In this document: positions 1 to 8,314 of the stretch, one piece after another
How positions within the stretch are numbered: the stretch's first letter is position 1
Layout of the letters: every line of letters begins with the position of its first letter
Source of the DNA: Rugosimonospora acidiphila
GTDB lineage: Bacteria; Actinomycetota; Actinomycetes; Mycobacteriales; Micromonosporaceae
Direction: 5' to 3'
Length of the DNA: 64,000 bases
Assembly: GCF_039543385.1 (NCBI RefSeq)
Contig: NZ_BAABJQ010000021.1
Location: 62,001-126,000, forward strand
Made by a program: the position numbers and the translations under genes
The notes under the pieces: generated by a model
Seen by the model: the letters and a program-made list of their open reading frames with translations, nothing else
What the model was told of the DNA's origin: nothing
Databases searched by the model: none

Positions 1-247
1 TGTGCAGATTGAGCAGTCGTACCCGCTGGAAGGCCAGCGAGATGCTCCAGACGATCGGCAGCACGACGACCGCGATCACGATGACGACCGTGGGCATGAT
101 GAGCCCGATACCGGCGCGCGCCTCGCTGCGGCGCATTCCTCCGGGCCGTGTTGTGCGGCGGGCGGTCGAGGTCCGCTGGGTGGGGGGCGCCCCCGGCGGC
201 GCTGGTGCGGTCGCGCCGCCAGGGGTCGTCACAAGCTGCTTGCTCAT
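1..247 (-). CDS. Carbohydrate ABC transporter permease, N-terminal part (runs off window)
   Basis: Only the first 82 codons lie in the window; the gene continues past base 1. The visible protein has a Pro/Thr/Ala-rich cytoplasmic leader of about 45 residues, then a hydrophobic helix (IGLIMPTVVIVIAVVVLPIV) followed by WSISLAFQRVRL, the usual first segment of MalF/UgpA-type sugar permeases. Its ATG overlaps the TGA of the upstream solute-binding protein gene by one base (TGATG), so the two are translationally coupled. The pairing with a binding lipoprotein supports a sugar importer; the substrate is not evident. Confidence 0.85.
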   Translation of the reverse strand, partial: MSKQLVTTPGGATAPAPPGAPPTQRTSTARRTTRPGGMRRSEARAGIGLIMPTVVIVIAVVVLPIVWSISLAFQRVRLLNLH

Positions 248-1638
248 CACTTGGTGCTGTTCTGGATCGACTGGACCGCCTTTTGTGCCTGGGCGGCCGC
301 GCCGGAACCGTTGACGTCGCCGTTGTCGAGGGCGTTGATCGCCTTGGGTACCGGCAGTTGGGTCAGGATCGCACCCATCAGGTTGCCCTGTCCCTCGGTG
401 AACGCCCACCGGGAGAACGAGTCAACGCTGTTCTGCCACGCCGCGATCTCGTCCTGGCTGTAGTAGGCCGACAGCGGTGCCTTCGTGTCGATGCCGGTCG
501 ACAGTTTCGACCACCCCGTGATGAACTTCTGCGGGTCGTCGGGCGTGCCGTGCCGGGTGGGGAACTTGCCCTCCGGGGCCTGGTTGAGCCAGGGCAGGTA
601 CCCGTCGTTCATGAAGTACTCGACGAACTTCGTCGCCGGCGAGGTCTTCGCGGTCGACGTGACGACCCAGGAGGTGACGTCGCCGCCCTGCACCGGCGCG
701 GTGCCGTCCGGCCCCTGGAACGAGGTGACGAAGCCGCTGTTCTTGGCGATGAAGGCCGGGTCGGTCGCGCACTGCGGGCAGGTCGGCATGATGTCCTTGT
801 CCTGCCCGGCCATCTCCGGCAGGATGAATGACGCCCAAATGGTGATTGCCGCCTTGCCCGCCATGTAGGTCGTCTTGACGGCGGTCGAGTCCAGGGAACC
901 CGGCACCGAGTAATTCTTTATGAGGTTTCCGTAGAAATTGAACGCGTCAACACATTGCTTGCTGTCAATTGTTACCTTGCCTGATCCATTGACCAGTTGG
1001 CACCCGTTCGCGAGCGCCACCCATTCGAACAATTGCTGGGTGAACGCGGTGCTCGGGCTGGTTCCGCCGACGAAGCCGGCGATCTGCGGGCTGTTGAGCT
1101 TCTGGGCCGCGTTGAGCAGGTCCGCGTAGGTCTTCGGCGCCGGCAGGCCCGCCTTCGCGAACAGGTCCTTGCGGTAGATGACCGACAGCGCGAACCCGTC
1201 GCTGGGCACCGCGAGCTGGGTGCTGCCGTCCTTGGTCAGGTCGAGCGCCGACTTCGAGAACGTGTCCGGCCCCAGATCCTTGACGATCTGCGTGGCGGTC
1301 TTGGTGTCGACGAGTTGGTTGCTCGACATGGTTCGCACGTCGTTGAGCGGGAGCGCGCCGATGACGTCCGGCATCGTGCCGGCCGCCGCGGCCGCGGTCA
1401 GCAACTGCGGGAACTGGTCCTCGTTGATGCCGACGAGCTTTACCTTGATGCCGGTCTGCTTGGTGAAGTCGGCGGCGTCGGCCTTCGCCTTGGCCAGGCG
1501 GTCGGGCTGCTCCTCAAGGCTCCAAACCGTAATGCTGTTGGCATCGCCGGACGAGCTGGTGGAGCTGGAGCAGCCAGCGACGAGCGCGCTGGCGCCGAGA
1601 ACCGCAAGTAAGGCAAGAGATATTCTTACTCTCCGCAT
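247..1638 (-). CDS. Extracellular solute-binding lipoprotein of a sugar ABC importer
   Basis: 463 residues. The N-terminus is a lipoprotein signal with lipobox (VAGC followed by a Ser/Thr linker), so it is predicted to be exported and lipid-anchored outside the membrane. The body has the fold signature of cluster-1 sugar-binding proteins: ITVWS start, KQTGIKV, MPDVIGA, AVPSDGFALSVIYRKDLF and a C-terminal TEGQGNLMGAILTQ. I chose ATG 1638 rather than the TTG two codons upstream because GAGGAG lies 9 nt before it. The permease follows directly. Two near-identical palindromic operators lie about 100 bp upstream, so expression is probably controlled by a LacI-family repressor that responds to the sugar. 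Substrate unknown. Confidence 0.9.
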   Translation of the reverse strand: MRRVRISLALLAVLGASALVAGCSSSTSSSGDANSITVWSLEEQPDRLAKAKADAADFTKQTGIKVKLVGINEDQFPQLLTAAAAAGTMPDVIGALPLNDVRTMSSNQLVDTKTATQIVKDLGPDTFSKSALDLTKDGSTQLAVPSDGFALSVIYRKDLFAKAGLPAPKTYADLLNAAQKLNSPQIAGFVGGTSPSTAFTQQLFEWVALANGCQLVNGSGKVTIDSKQCVDAFNFYGNLIKNYSVPGSLDSTAVKTTYMAGKAAITIWASFILPEMAGQDKDIMPTCPQCATDPAFIAKNSGFVTSFQGPDGTAPVQGGDVTSWVVTSTAKTSPATKFVEYFMNDGYLPWLNQAPEGKFPTRHGTPDDPQKFITGWSKLSTGIDTKAPLSAYYSQDEIAAWQNSVDSFSRWAFTEGQGNLMGAILTQLPVPKAINALDNGDVNGSGAAAQAQKAVQSIQNSTK

Positions 1639-1715
1639 CGACAAAAACTCCTCGAGTTACATAACTAGTTGCGGGGTGGCACTTCCGGAGAGTTGCGTAG
1701 GACGAGTGGCGGGAA

Positions 1716-1754
1716 TGATAGCGCTATCAGCAGGTCGTAATGTTAGCGCTATCA
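1716..1754. promoter_or_regulatory. Twin LacI-family-type operators upstream of the sugar ABC operon
   Basis: A perfect 14-bp palindrome TGATAGCGCTATCA (1716-1729) is followed by a second copy with one mismatch, TGTTAGCGCTATCA (1741-1754), centre to centre 25 bp. The central GCGC and AT-rich arms are typical of LacI/GalR-family operators in actinobacteria. They lie before the binding-protein gene on the minus strand; no lacI-type gene is in the window. Confidence 0.75.
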
Positions 1755-1945
1755 TTCAGCCTGTCAACCCCTCAGATGCGTGGAGAAGCGGTGAGATTCG
1801 CGGCGCGGGGGCCGAGGAACGCCCGCGGGCGAGGCGACCTGGGCGACCACGCGCCCGCCGGCACGCGTCGCCGCACCTTCAGCGGGCGCGGCGACGCCGC
1901 GGTGGTGTGGTGGCTGTGGTGGACGGGCCGATGGCCTAGCGGGGC

Positions 1946-3049
1946 CTATTGGCCGGTCCAGCCGGTGGGCAGGGTGTAGTGCCAGCCCTCCTGCCAGGCC
2001 ATCGGCGCGGCGCGGTTGCCGTTGCCGTTGCCGTTGCCGTTGAGCAGCGTCGTGTACAGGTCGAGGTGTTCGGCCACCATTCGGTCCGCGGCGAACCGGG
2101 TCCGCGCCTCCTGGCGGCAGCGCCGCCGGTCCAGGCCGTTGGTCCGCGGCAGGGCGGCGGCCAGGGCGTCGACGTCCTCGCACAGGAAGCCGGTGACGCC
2201 GTCATCGACGATTTCGGGTGCCGCGCCGGCCGGTGTGGCCACCACCGGGGTGCCCGTGGCGAGCGCCTCGACCATCACCAGGCCGAAGGGCTCCGGCCAC
2301 CGCATCGGGTTCAGCAGGGCGGTGGCGCCGCCGAGCAGCGCGTACTTCTCCGTCGAGTTCAACTCGCCGAGATACTCCACGTCGGAGTCCAGCAGGCCGG
2401 CCACCTCGCGGTCGAAGTACTCCTGCTCGGTCGAGTCCTGTATCTTCGCCGCGATACGCAGCGGCACGCCCGCCTTGTGCGCCACGAGTGCCGCCTCCCG
2501 GACACCCTTCCGGGGGCTCATCCGGCCGAGGAAGCAGAAGTAGCCGCCCGCCCCGTCGCCGACGGGTACCGCGTCGACATCGATGCCGTGGTGAATTACC
2601 CGGGCGATGTGTACTCCCGTCGCGGTGGACGCCTGGTGATGGGAGACCGCGACGATCGCGGCGTGCCGGTTCATCGCCTGGTAGATGGGCAGCAGCTGAG
2701 GCCGGTACGGGCCGTGGTTGGTCGTGACGACCGGGACGTCGGGCGGTCGCAGCAGACACAGCGGGCCGGCCAGCGTGTGGTCGTGGATGATGTCCATCCC
2801 GCGCATCGCGTCGTAGGCGCGCACAACCTGGCCGAGTTCGGCCTCGGTGAGCCAGGTGCCGCCGGGGTCGGCCGGCGGGGAGTCGGGGACCAGGGGCACC
2901 GGGCAGGTGCTGTCGCCCGTCGCGGCCACGAGCAGCTCGTGCCCGGCGGCGGCGAATCCGCGGGCGAGGCTGTCGACCACTGCCTCGAGGCCGCCGTACG
3001 CGGGTGGCGGAAGCGGCGTCCACGGCGTGGAGATCAGCCCTATCCGCAT
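1946..3049 (-). CDS. Family 4 glycosyltransferase (GT-B fold)
   Basis: 367 residues. N-terminal MRIGLISTPWTPLPPPAYGGLE is the Rossmann start with a glycine-rich loop of GT4 enzymes. HDHTLAGP and VSHHQA follow, then FLGRMSPRKGV opens the nucleotide-sugar domain, and EPFGLVMVEALATGTPVVA carries the paired-glutamate motif. The enzyme should transfer a sugar from an activated donor with retention of configuration; the acceptor is unknown. The start is backed by GGAGGGAG 5-6 nt upstream. The C-terminal tail contains alternating Asn-Gly residues encoded by a perfect hexanucleotide repeat. It stands alone between the sugar importer and a pectate lyase. Confidence 0.88.
   Translation of the reverse strand: MRIGLISTPWTPLPPPAYGGLEAVVDSLARGFAAAGHELLVAATGDSTCPVPLVPDSPPADPGGTWLTEAELGQVVRAYDAMRGMDIIHDHTLAGPLCLLRPPDVPVVTTNHGPYRPQLLPIYQAMNRHAAIVAVSHHQASTATGVHIARVIHHGIDVDAVPVGDGAGGYFCFLGRMSPRKGVREAALVAHKAGVPLRIAAKIQDSTEQEYFDREVAGLLDSDVEYLGELNSTEKYALLGGATALLNPMRWPEPFGLVMVEALATGTPVVATPAGAAPEIVDDGVTGFLCEDVDALAAALPRTNGLDRRRCRQEARTRFAADRMVAEHLDLYTTLLNGNGNGNGNRAAPMAWQEGWHYTLPTGWTGQ
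2015..2038. repeat. Perfect hexanucleotide tandem repeat (4 x GTTGCC) inside the glycosyltransferase gene
   Basis: Four perfect copies of GTTGCC, plus a partial fifth, lie in the 3' part of the GT4 gene and encode an alternating Asn-Gly tract. The unit is a multiple of three, so copy-number change would keep the frame. Confidence 0.9.
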
Positions 3050-3333
3050 GGGTTGCTCCCTCCGGCGGCCACGTCCAGCGCCCGCGGTGTGGCGATCGCG
3101 GCCACCGGTCGTCCCTGGTGCGAGTTTAGGCGGCCGGGTCGGGCCCGGACTGCCGTTTGGGCCAATCCTCCTTCCCGGGACGAGGTCGCGTGCCCGGGCA
3201 CGAACCGGCCGACACCGGGCGACGGCGGGCGGCGCCTCCGATCGACGCGACCAATCGACGTGACCAATTGGCGCCACGGGCCCGGTCGGTCCGTCCGGCG
3301 AACCGGATGGGCCGACCGGGGACCTCGGGTCGG

Positions 3334-5196
3334 TTACATCGTCACGGCGTGACCGCCGAAGGTCACGACGAGCTGGCCGCTCGCGGCGAAGGACCAGCCC
3401 AGGGCGCCGCTGTACGTGGCGCAACGGGACCCGTTCGTGCCCGTCCAGAACTGGTTCGAGCTGTCGGCGTCACCGATGGTCTTGTCGTTGGACCCGTCGA
3501 CGTCGAACCGGCACGAGGTGTTGTTCCGGAACACCGAGGTGCCTTCGTCGAACGAGAAGTTGCGCTCGGCGTTGTCGATGCTGACGTCGTTCGAAATCGA
3601 CAGCGTGCCGGGGTTGCTGTTGTAGGTGAAACCGTGCTTGCCGTTGTTGTAGGCGATGTCGTGCTGGGCGATGTTGTTGACCGGGATGTCGTCGCCGCCG
3701 AGCTTGAAGCCGTTGCGGTCGCCGTTGTCGGCCTGGGTGCCGTTGGTGAGGGTCCCCTGGTCATAGGAGAGGGAGTATTCGATGGTCACCGGGCCGATAG
3801 GGCCGGTATCGGTCTTGGTGTAGAGGTCCCAACCGTCATCGATGTTGTTGTGCGACACGTCGTAGCGGAAGATGTTGCCGGGGCCGGCGGTGAGCTTCGC
3901 GGCGAAGCCGTCGGCGTTTTCGCCGCCGGAGTCGGCGTTGTCGTAGGACTCCGAACTGATGACGAGGTTGTTGGCCGGCCACTGGCTCTCCGGCGTGTCG
4001 GAGGCGGTCCGCGAGATCTGCAGCCCCGTGTCGTGGTTGCCGCGCGTCACCACGCGCTCGATGATGTTGTTGCTGCCGCCGACGAAGATGCCGTTGTCGC
4101 CGGCGTCCTGGACCACGATGCCGTACACGTGCCAGTAGGACCCGTCCAGGGCGAGGCCGCGGTTCGCATCGGCCTCGGCCATGGCCGAGAAGTTCAGCAC
4201 CGGAGTCTCGCCGGGGTAGGCGGACAGCGTCTTGCGGGCGCTTGAGGTGCCGTTGTTGCCGGTCGCGATGGTGACAGTCGAGGAGAAGTTGTACGTGCCG
4301 GCGCGCAGGTAGATGGTCCCACCGCTTCCGATGCGGGCGATGGCCGAGGTGAGAGTGGTCGGGGCCGTCATCGTTCCGGCCGCGCCGTCGGTGCCGTTCG
4401 GCGCCACGTACAGCGTGCTGCCGGGCGGGCTGGTGGGCGGCGGGCTCGTGCTGCCGGTCGGGCTGGGCGTCGGGCTCGTCGTTCGGGTGGGGCTCGGGGT
4501 GGGGCTCGGGCTCGCCGAGTGGGTGGGGCTCGGGGACCCGGTCGGGGTACCGCCGGCCGACGAGGTCACCGTGACGTTGTCGAACTCGCCGCTGGCGTGG
4601 AAGGTCTGCATGCCGATCCGGCCGGTGCTGGACAGCGTGCTGGTCGCGGAACCAACCTGCTGCCCGTTGACGTACCCGGTCACGGTGTTGCCGGCGACGT
4701 CGATGCGCAGCGTGTACCACGTGCCAGCGCTCGCGCCGACCGAGGCGCTGCCCAGCGTGGTGACGCTGGAGGTGCCGGCGTACGCCTGGAGTACCGCCTG
4801 GCCGGAGCTGGTCAGCCCCAGCCGGTAGAACTTCGACGAACCCGAGGCGCGGGCCGAGATGGCGACCAGGCCGTCGGACGAGCCGAAGGCGAGCGGCTTC
4901 ACGGAGGCCTGAAGCGAGTAGTCGGTCCAGCTCGTCGAGCCGTTGAAGTCGCGGGCCAGGTCGCTGGTCGAGCTGGACTCCTTGAGCACCTGGTTGCCGT
5001 CGGTGGCGACGGCCCAGGTGCCGCCGGACTTCGACCAGCTGCTGGACAGTCCGGACTCGAAGTTGTCGCTGAACAGGGTGGCTGCCAGGGCGGCCGTGCC
5101 GAGGCCGAGTACCGCTGTCGCGGTCAACCCGGCCATGCCCGAGGCCAGGCCGAGGATCCACCAGCGGCGGCGGGCCGTGCGGGGTGCGAGTTTCAT
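3334..5196 (-). CDS. Secreted pectate lyase, polysaccharide lyase family 9
   Basis: 620 residues with a Sec-type signal (positive start, hydrophobic core, cut near LAATLF, residue 39). Residues 40-212 form a beta-sandwich concanavalin-like/DUF1080-type module, probably sugar-binding. A Ser/Thr/Pro linker (about 215-258) leads to a right-handed beta-helix. In the helix D429, D453, D454 and D457 have exactly the 24-1-3 spacing of the four calcium-binding aspartates known in PL9 Pel9A, and NGFKLGG (K498) fits the catalytic lysine region. Predicted role: calcium-dependent beta-elimination of polygalacturonate outside the cell. GAGAGGTGAC precedes the ATG. Confidence 0.85.
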   Translation of the reverse strand: MKLAPRTARRRWWILGLASGMAGLTATAVLGLGTAALAATLFSDNFESGLSSSWSKSGGTWAVATDGNQVLKESSSTSDLARDFNGSTSWTDYSLQASVKPLAFGSSDGLVAISARASGSSKFYRLGLTSSGQAVLQAYAGTSSVTTLGSASVGASAGTWYTLRIDVAGNTVTGYVNGQQVGSATSTLSSTGRIGMQTFHASGEFDNVTVTSSAGGTPTGSPSPTHSASPSPTPSPTRTTSPTPSPTGSTSPPPTSPPGSTLYVAPNGTDGAAGTMTAPTTLTSAIARIGSGGTIYLRAGTYNFSSTVTIATGNNGTSSARKTLSAYPGETPVLNFSAMAEADANRGLALDGSYWHVYGIVVQDAGDNGIFVGGSNNIIERVVTRGNHDTGLQISRTASDTPESQWPANNLVISSESYDNADSGGENADGFAAKLTAGPGNIFRYDVSHNNIDDGWDLYTKTDTGPIGPVTIEYSLSYDQGTLTNGTQADNGDRNGFKLGGDDIPVNNIAQHDIAYNNGKHGFTYNSNPGTLSISNDVSIDNAERNFSFDEGTSVFRNNTSCRFDVDGSNDKTIGDADSSNQFWTGTNGSRCATYSGALGWSFAASGQLVVTFGGHAVTM

Positions 5197-5452
5197 GTCA
5201 CCTCTCTCGATGGACAGGATCGGAGGCCCCGCCGGCGGGTGGGCAGGGGTGCTCCAGGCCGGCCGGTGTCGAATTCACGCGGCCTAGGTGAGAAGGTAGG
5301 AAAGCGCATTCCTCAGAAAGAAACTCGCACCAACATCAGCAACAGTCAATAGCAATCGTTTGCAGTTTCGTTGCATCGACGCGCCGTATCCGATGATGAC
5401 CGTCGATGCTACCGCGTGGTCGCGGTGCCGTCGTTCCTCGCGGCGCCCGCAA

Positions 5453-5607
5453 GCCCAGCGGCCCAGCGGCCCAGCGGCCCGGAGGCGTGGAGGCGCGGAG
5501 GCGCGGAGGCTCAGCCGTCCGGACGCTGAGCCGCGCGAGACTTGGCCGCCCGGGGCCCAGTCGCGCGGAGGCTCAGCCACGCGGTTCAGCCGCGCGGAGG
5601 CTCAGCC
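5453..5607. repeat. Composite short tandem repeats
   Basis: Three copies of GCCCAGCG (5453-5476) run into four copies of GGAGGCGC or close variants (5481-5512). The 16-mer GCGCGGAGGCTCAGCC occurs three times, at 5501, 5563 and 5592. The region lies between the pectate lyase promoter side and the 3' end of the next minus-strand gene, whose stop is at 5602, so the last repeat touches that stop codon. Confidence 0.85.
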
Positions 5608-5967
5608 GGCCGGCGTGGGGTCGGGCGGATCGTTGTCGCCGTCCGCCAACTGCCGGAGCTTCGGCTCCCGGGGCGCCTTCACGACATCGAAGTGCGCCCA
5701 ACCGTCCCGCGGGTGCACCGCCTGCGGCCGGTCGGCCTCGACGTCGACGCGCAGCCGCAAGCCCTCCTTCAGCCGGGCCAACTGCCCGATCGCCACGCTC
5801 CACGCGGTGCTTACCTCGTACCCACCGCCGCCGTCCAGCTCCACCCGCACCCTGACCCGCGCGCTCACCGCGTCCTGCTGCGTCTGCGCGGTGGAGCCGC
5901 CGACGGCGAGCACGGTCGCGTGCCCGCCGAGCCTGACCACGGGCGGCTTAGCTCTTCTGCCGAACAT
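5602..5967 (-). CDS. Conserved hypothetical protein, beta-rich
   Basis: 121 residues, function not recognised. It starts MFGRRAKPPVVRLGGHATVL, with GGAGG 8 nt before the ATG. It contains alternating hydrophobic strands (VRVRVELDGGGGYEV, LRLRVDVEADRPQAV) and ends in a Pro/Asp-rich tail. No signal peptide, membrane segment or metal motif is visible; probably a small soluble cytoplasmic protein. It is transcribed alone. Confidence 0.6.
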   Translation of the reverse strand: MFGRRAKPPVVRLGGHATVLAVGGSTAQTQQDAVSARVRVRVELDGGGGYEVSTAWSVAIGQLARLKEGLRLRVDVEADRPQAVHPRDGWAHFDVVKAPREPKLRQLADGDNDPPDPTPAG

Positions 5968-6067
5968 CGCCGGACCTCCGGGGGAGGGGGTTGGGGTGCC
6001 GTCGAGGATAGCGGGGGCATGCGACCGCCTCCGGTGGTCGCGAGGCGGTCCGGTCCGCGCCGGGGTG

Positions 6068-6856
6068 TCAGCGTCCGCGACGACGGGGCGTGCGGGGGTT
6101 CGGGCGGCCGGGGCGGGCGCCGGTCCGTCCCGCGCCCGGCGTGGAGCGGGAGTCCCGGCCCGCGGTCGGTGTCCGGGCGGTCGGTGTCCGGGCGGCCGGG
6201 GAGCCGGGCGCCTCCGCCGGCTGGGCGCGACCCCGGGTGCTGTTCGCGGTCCGCCCCCGGACGATCCCGATCATCTCCTCGACCAGGTCGTTGTGGCGCT
6301 CGCGCGTCCAGGCGAGCGCGACGGACGACGTCGGGGCGTCGGTTACCGTGCGGTAGGTGAGGTCGCGGCGGTGGTACAGGCGGGCAAGGGACTGCGGTAC
6401 GACCAGGACACCGACACCAGCCGCCACCAGCTCCACGGCGGCGGCCGTCGTGGCGGGGCGGTCCGTGGTGGGGCGGTCCGTGACGGGGGCCGCGGGCGCG
6501 GCCGGCGCGCCGCCCCAGTCCAGCACGTCGTCCAGGGGCCACAGCAGCGTCTCGTCGGCAAGATCCGCGACGGTCAGTTCATCGGCCGCGGCGAGGAGGT
6601 GGTCGCGCGGGACCACGGCGACGGTCGCCTCGGTGTACAGCGGGATGGCGTCGAGCACGTCCCGGTCGACCGGCAGCCGGACGAGCCCGGCGTCGACCTC
6701 CCCGGCGAGGAGCGCTCCGGCCCGGGCGGCCTCGGCCGGCACCAGCCGCAGCTCCACCCTCGGCAACCGCTCCGCCCAGGTGCGGCTCCACCGGTCGATC
6801 GTGATACCGGGCACGACCAGCAGGCGGAACTCCGGCGAATGGTGATCTTCGGGCAC
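6068..6856 (-). CDS. Stand-alone LysR-type substrate-binding domain protein
   Basis: About 262 residues from GTG 6856, chosen because GAGAGG lies just upstream. The sequence FRLLVVPGITIDRW...RLPRVELRLVPAEAARAGALLAGEVDAGLVRLPVD matches the effector-binding domain of LysR regulators (type 2 periplasmic-binding fold), but there is no N-terminal helix-turn-helix. The last 60 residues are a basic, low-complexity Arg/Pro/Thr tail. Such headless LysR domains are known in actinobacteria next to DUF5997 genes, as here, where the DUF5997 gene diverges 104 bp away. It may sense a small ligand or modify another regulator; DNA binding through an HTH is not expected. Confidence 0.75.
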   Translation of the reverse strand: MPEDHHSPEFRLLVVPGITIDRWSRTWAERLPRVELRLVPAEAARAGALLAGEVDAGLVRLPVDRDVLDAIPLYTEATVAVVPRDHLLAAADELTVADLADETLLWPLDDVLDWGGAPAAPAAPVTDRPTTDRPATTAAAVELVAAGVGVLVVPQSLARLYHRRDLTYRTVTDAPTSSVALAWTRERHNDLVEEMIGIVRGRTANSTRGRAQPAEAPGSPAARTPTARTPTAGRDSRSTPGAGRTGARPGRPNPRTPRRRGR

Positions 6857-6948
6857 GATACCTCTCAGGCGTGGACCGGCGTCGTGACGACACGAGACCT
6901 GGCCAGGGTACCGTGCCCGGGTCGTGTGCCCGCAGTTCACCGGGCCGT

Positions 6949-6960
6949 TACCCTGGCTCA
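6949..6960 (+). promoter_or_regulatory. Predicted leaderless promoter (-10 TACCCT) of the DUF5997 gene
   Basis: TACCCT (6949-6954) fits the actinobacterial TANNNT -10 box and sits 6 nt before the GTG at 6961, so transcription would begin at or next to the start codon. No Shine-Dalgarno sequence is present. Confidence 0.55.
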
Positions 6961-7353
6961 GTGAACAAGCCGAAGAAGCCCCAGATGATGAAGTCCGCCA
7001 CGGCGGCGCTGAAGCTGGAGGTATACCTCCCCGCCACGCCCCGGGAGTTCCAGGAGCGCATGGTGTCCCGCGAGGAGTTCGACGAGCTGCGGCGCAACCC
7101 GCCCGGTTGGCTGGTCGACCTGCGCCGGGACGGGCCGCACCCGCGGCATGTCGTCGCCGCGCGCCTGCGGATCTCCAACAGCGGGCTGGCCCGCGGGGGC
7201 ATCACGGAGCCGCTCACGACCGCACAGATCGCGGAACTCGTCGCCGACCCGCCGCCGTGGCTGGAGCGCGAGCGCGAGACGCAGGCCGAGGTGCTGCGCG
7301 AGCAGCGGCGGCTGCGGGGGCGGGACGAGGGGACCGACCGGGCCAACGGGTGA
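6961..7353 (+). CDS. DUF5997 family protein
   Basis: 130 residues starting GTG, VNKPKKPQMMKSATAALKLE, with no ribosome-binding site but a -10 box abutting the start. The sequence KLEVYLPATPREFQERMVSREEFDELRRNPPGWLVDLRRDGPHPRHVVAARLRIS..GLARGGI is characteristic of the actinobacterial DUF5997 family, of unknown function. It lies divergent from the LysR-type domain protein, a conserved pairing that suggests a shared role. Small, soluble and charged; no catalytic motif is obvious. Confidence 0.8.
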   Translation: MNKPKKPQMMKSATAALKLEVYLPATPREFQERMVSREEFDELRRNPPGWLVDLRRDGPHPRHVVAARLRISNSGLARGGITEPLTTAQIAELVADPPPWLERERETQAEVLREQRRLRGRDEGTDRANG

Positions 7354-7429
7354 TGACGACGAGCCGCCGCCCCCGGCCGGACCGGCGGCCGGAGTCCGCC
7401 CCGGCGGGGCACGACCGACGGTCCGGTCG

Positions 7430-8065
7430 GTGACCGGCGTGCCGGCGGCGGAGGAGCCCGGCCAGCGGACGGTGATTCCGACCGACGGGCAGATCCGGGC
7501 GCTGCACGAGCGGTACGCGCCGACCCTGGACGCCTTCGAACTCGTCTACACCCACTGCGAGATCGTCTGCGCGGTGGCGGAGCAGTTGCTCGCCGGGCTC
7601 GGCTCGGCCGTCGACGTCGGCCTGGTCCGAGCGGGGTGCCTGCTCCACGACATCGGGGTGTACCGCCTGTACGACCAGGAGGGCCAGCTCGACCAGAAGA
7701 ACTACCTCCGGCACGGAGTGCTGGGGGACGCCCTGCTGCGCGAGCTCGGCCTGCCCGAGTCGCTGCGCAGGTTCTGTTCGCATCACACCGGGGTCGGCAT
7801 CAGCCGGGAGGACGTGCTGCGGCAGGGGCTGCCGCTGCCGGCCGGCGACTATCTGGCCGAGACCGATGAGGAGCGACTCGTGATGTACGCGGACAAGTTT
7901 CACAGCAAGACGATCCCGCCGGTGTTTGTGTCGGCAGCCTCCTACGCCGCCGGCGTCCGGCGGTTCGGCGAGGACAAGGTGGCGCGGTTCGCGGCGATGG
8001 TGGATGAGTTCGGCGAGCCGGACCTCTCGGGCCTGTCCCGCCGGTACCGGCATCCAGTGGTGTGA
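7430..8065 (+). CDS. HD-domain phosphohydrolase-like protein
   Basis: 211 residues from GTG 7430; GTG 7439 and 7472 are possible alternatives. It has the HD superfamily metal signature: H in VYTHCEIVCAVAEQLL, then GCLLHDIGVYRL (HD), RHGVLGDALLRELGLP, FCSHHTGVG and YADKFHS. Members bind divalent metal and usually cleave phosphoester or nucleotide phosphate bonds; the substrate cannot be inferred. It follows the DUF5997 gene by 76 bp on the same strand and may be co-transcribed with it. Confidence 0.8.
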   Translation: MTGVPAAEEPGQRTVIPTDGQIRALHERYAPTLDAFELVYTHCEIVCAVAEQLLAGLGSAVDVGLVRAGCLLHDIGVYRLYDQEGQLDQKNYLRHGVLGDALLRELGLPESLRRFCSHHTGVGISREDVLRQGLPLPAGDYLAETDEERLVMYADKFHSKTIPPVFVSAASYAAGVRRFGEDKVARFAAMVDEFGEPDLSGLSRRYRHPVV

Positions 8066-8314
8066 GCGCCTGAATCGAGCGAACCCGACGGGGCCGGTCG
8101 CGTGGAGCAGCCTGCCCGGAGCGGGCGAATTCACGGCGCGGTCACGGTCGCGTCATCTCGCCATCCCCATTCCACACGGGACGCTCGCTACCGTTACCGG
8201 CACTTGATCGGCATGCCGGATCGGCAATATGTCGGTCGTTTCTCGGAGCGGACCGGCCCCGGTCTGACCGGCCGTGTCGGCCCGCGCCCCCGACGCAGAA
8301 TGGGGAACGACAAG

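Noticed and set aside
1800..1945. Small gene between the sugar operon promoter and the glycosyltransferase
   Set aside because: Frames here have only Arg/Gly/Pro shadow composition and no ribosome site.
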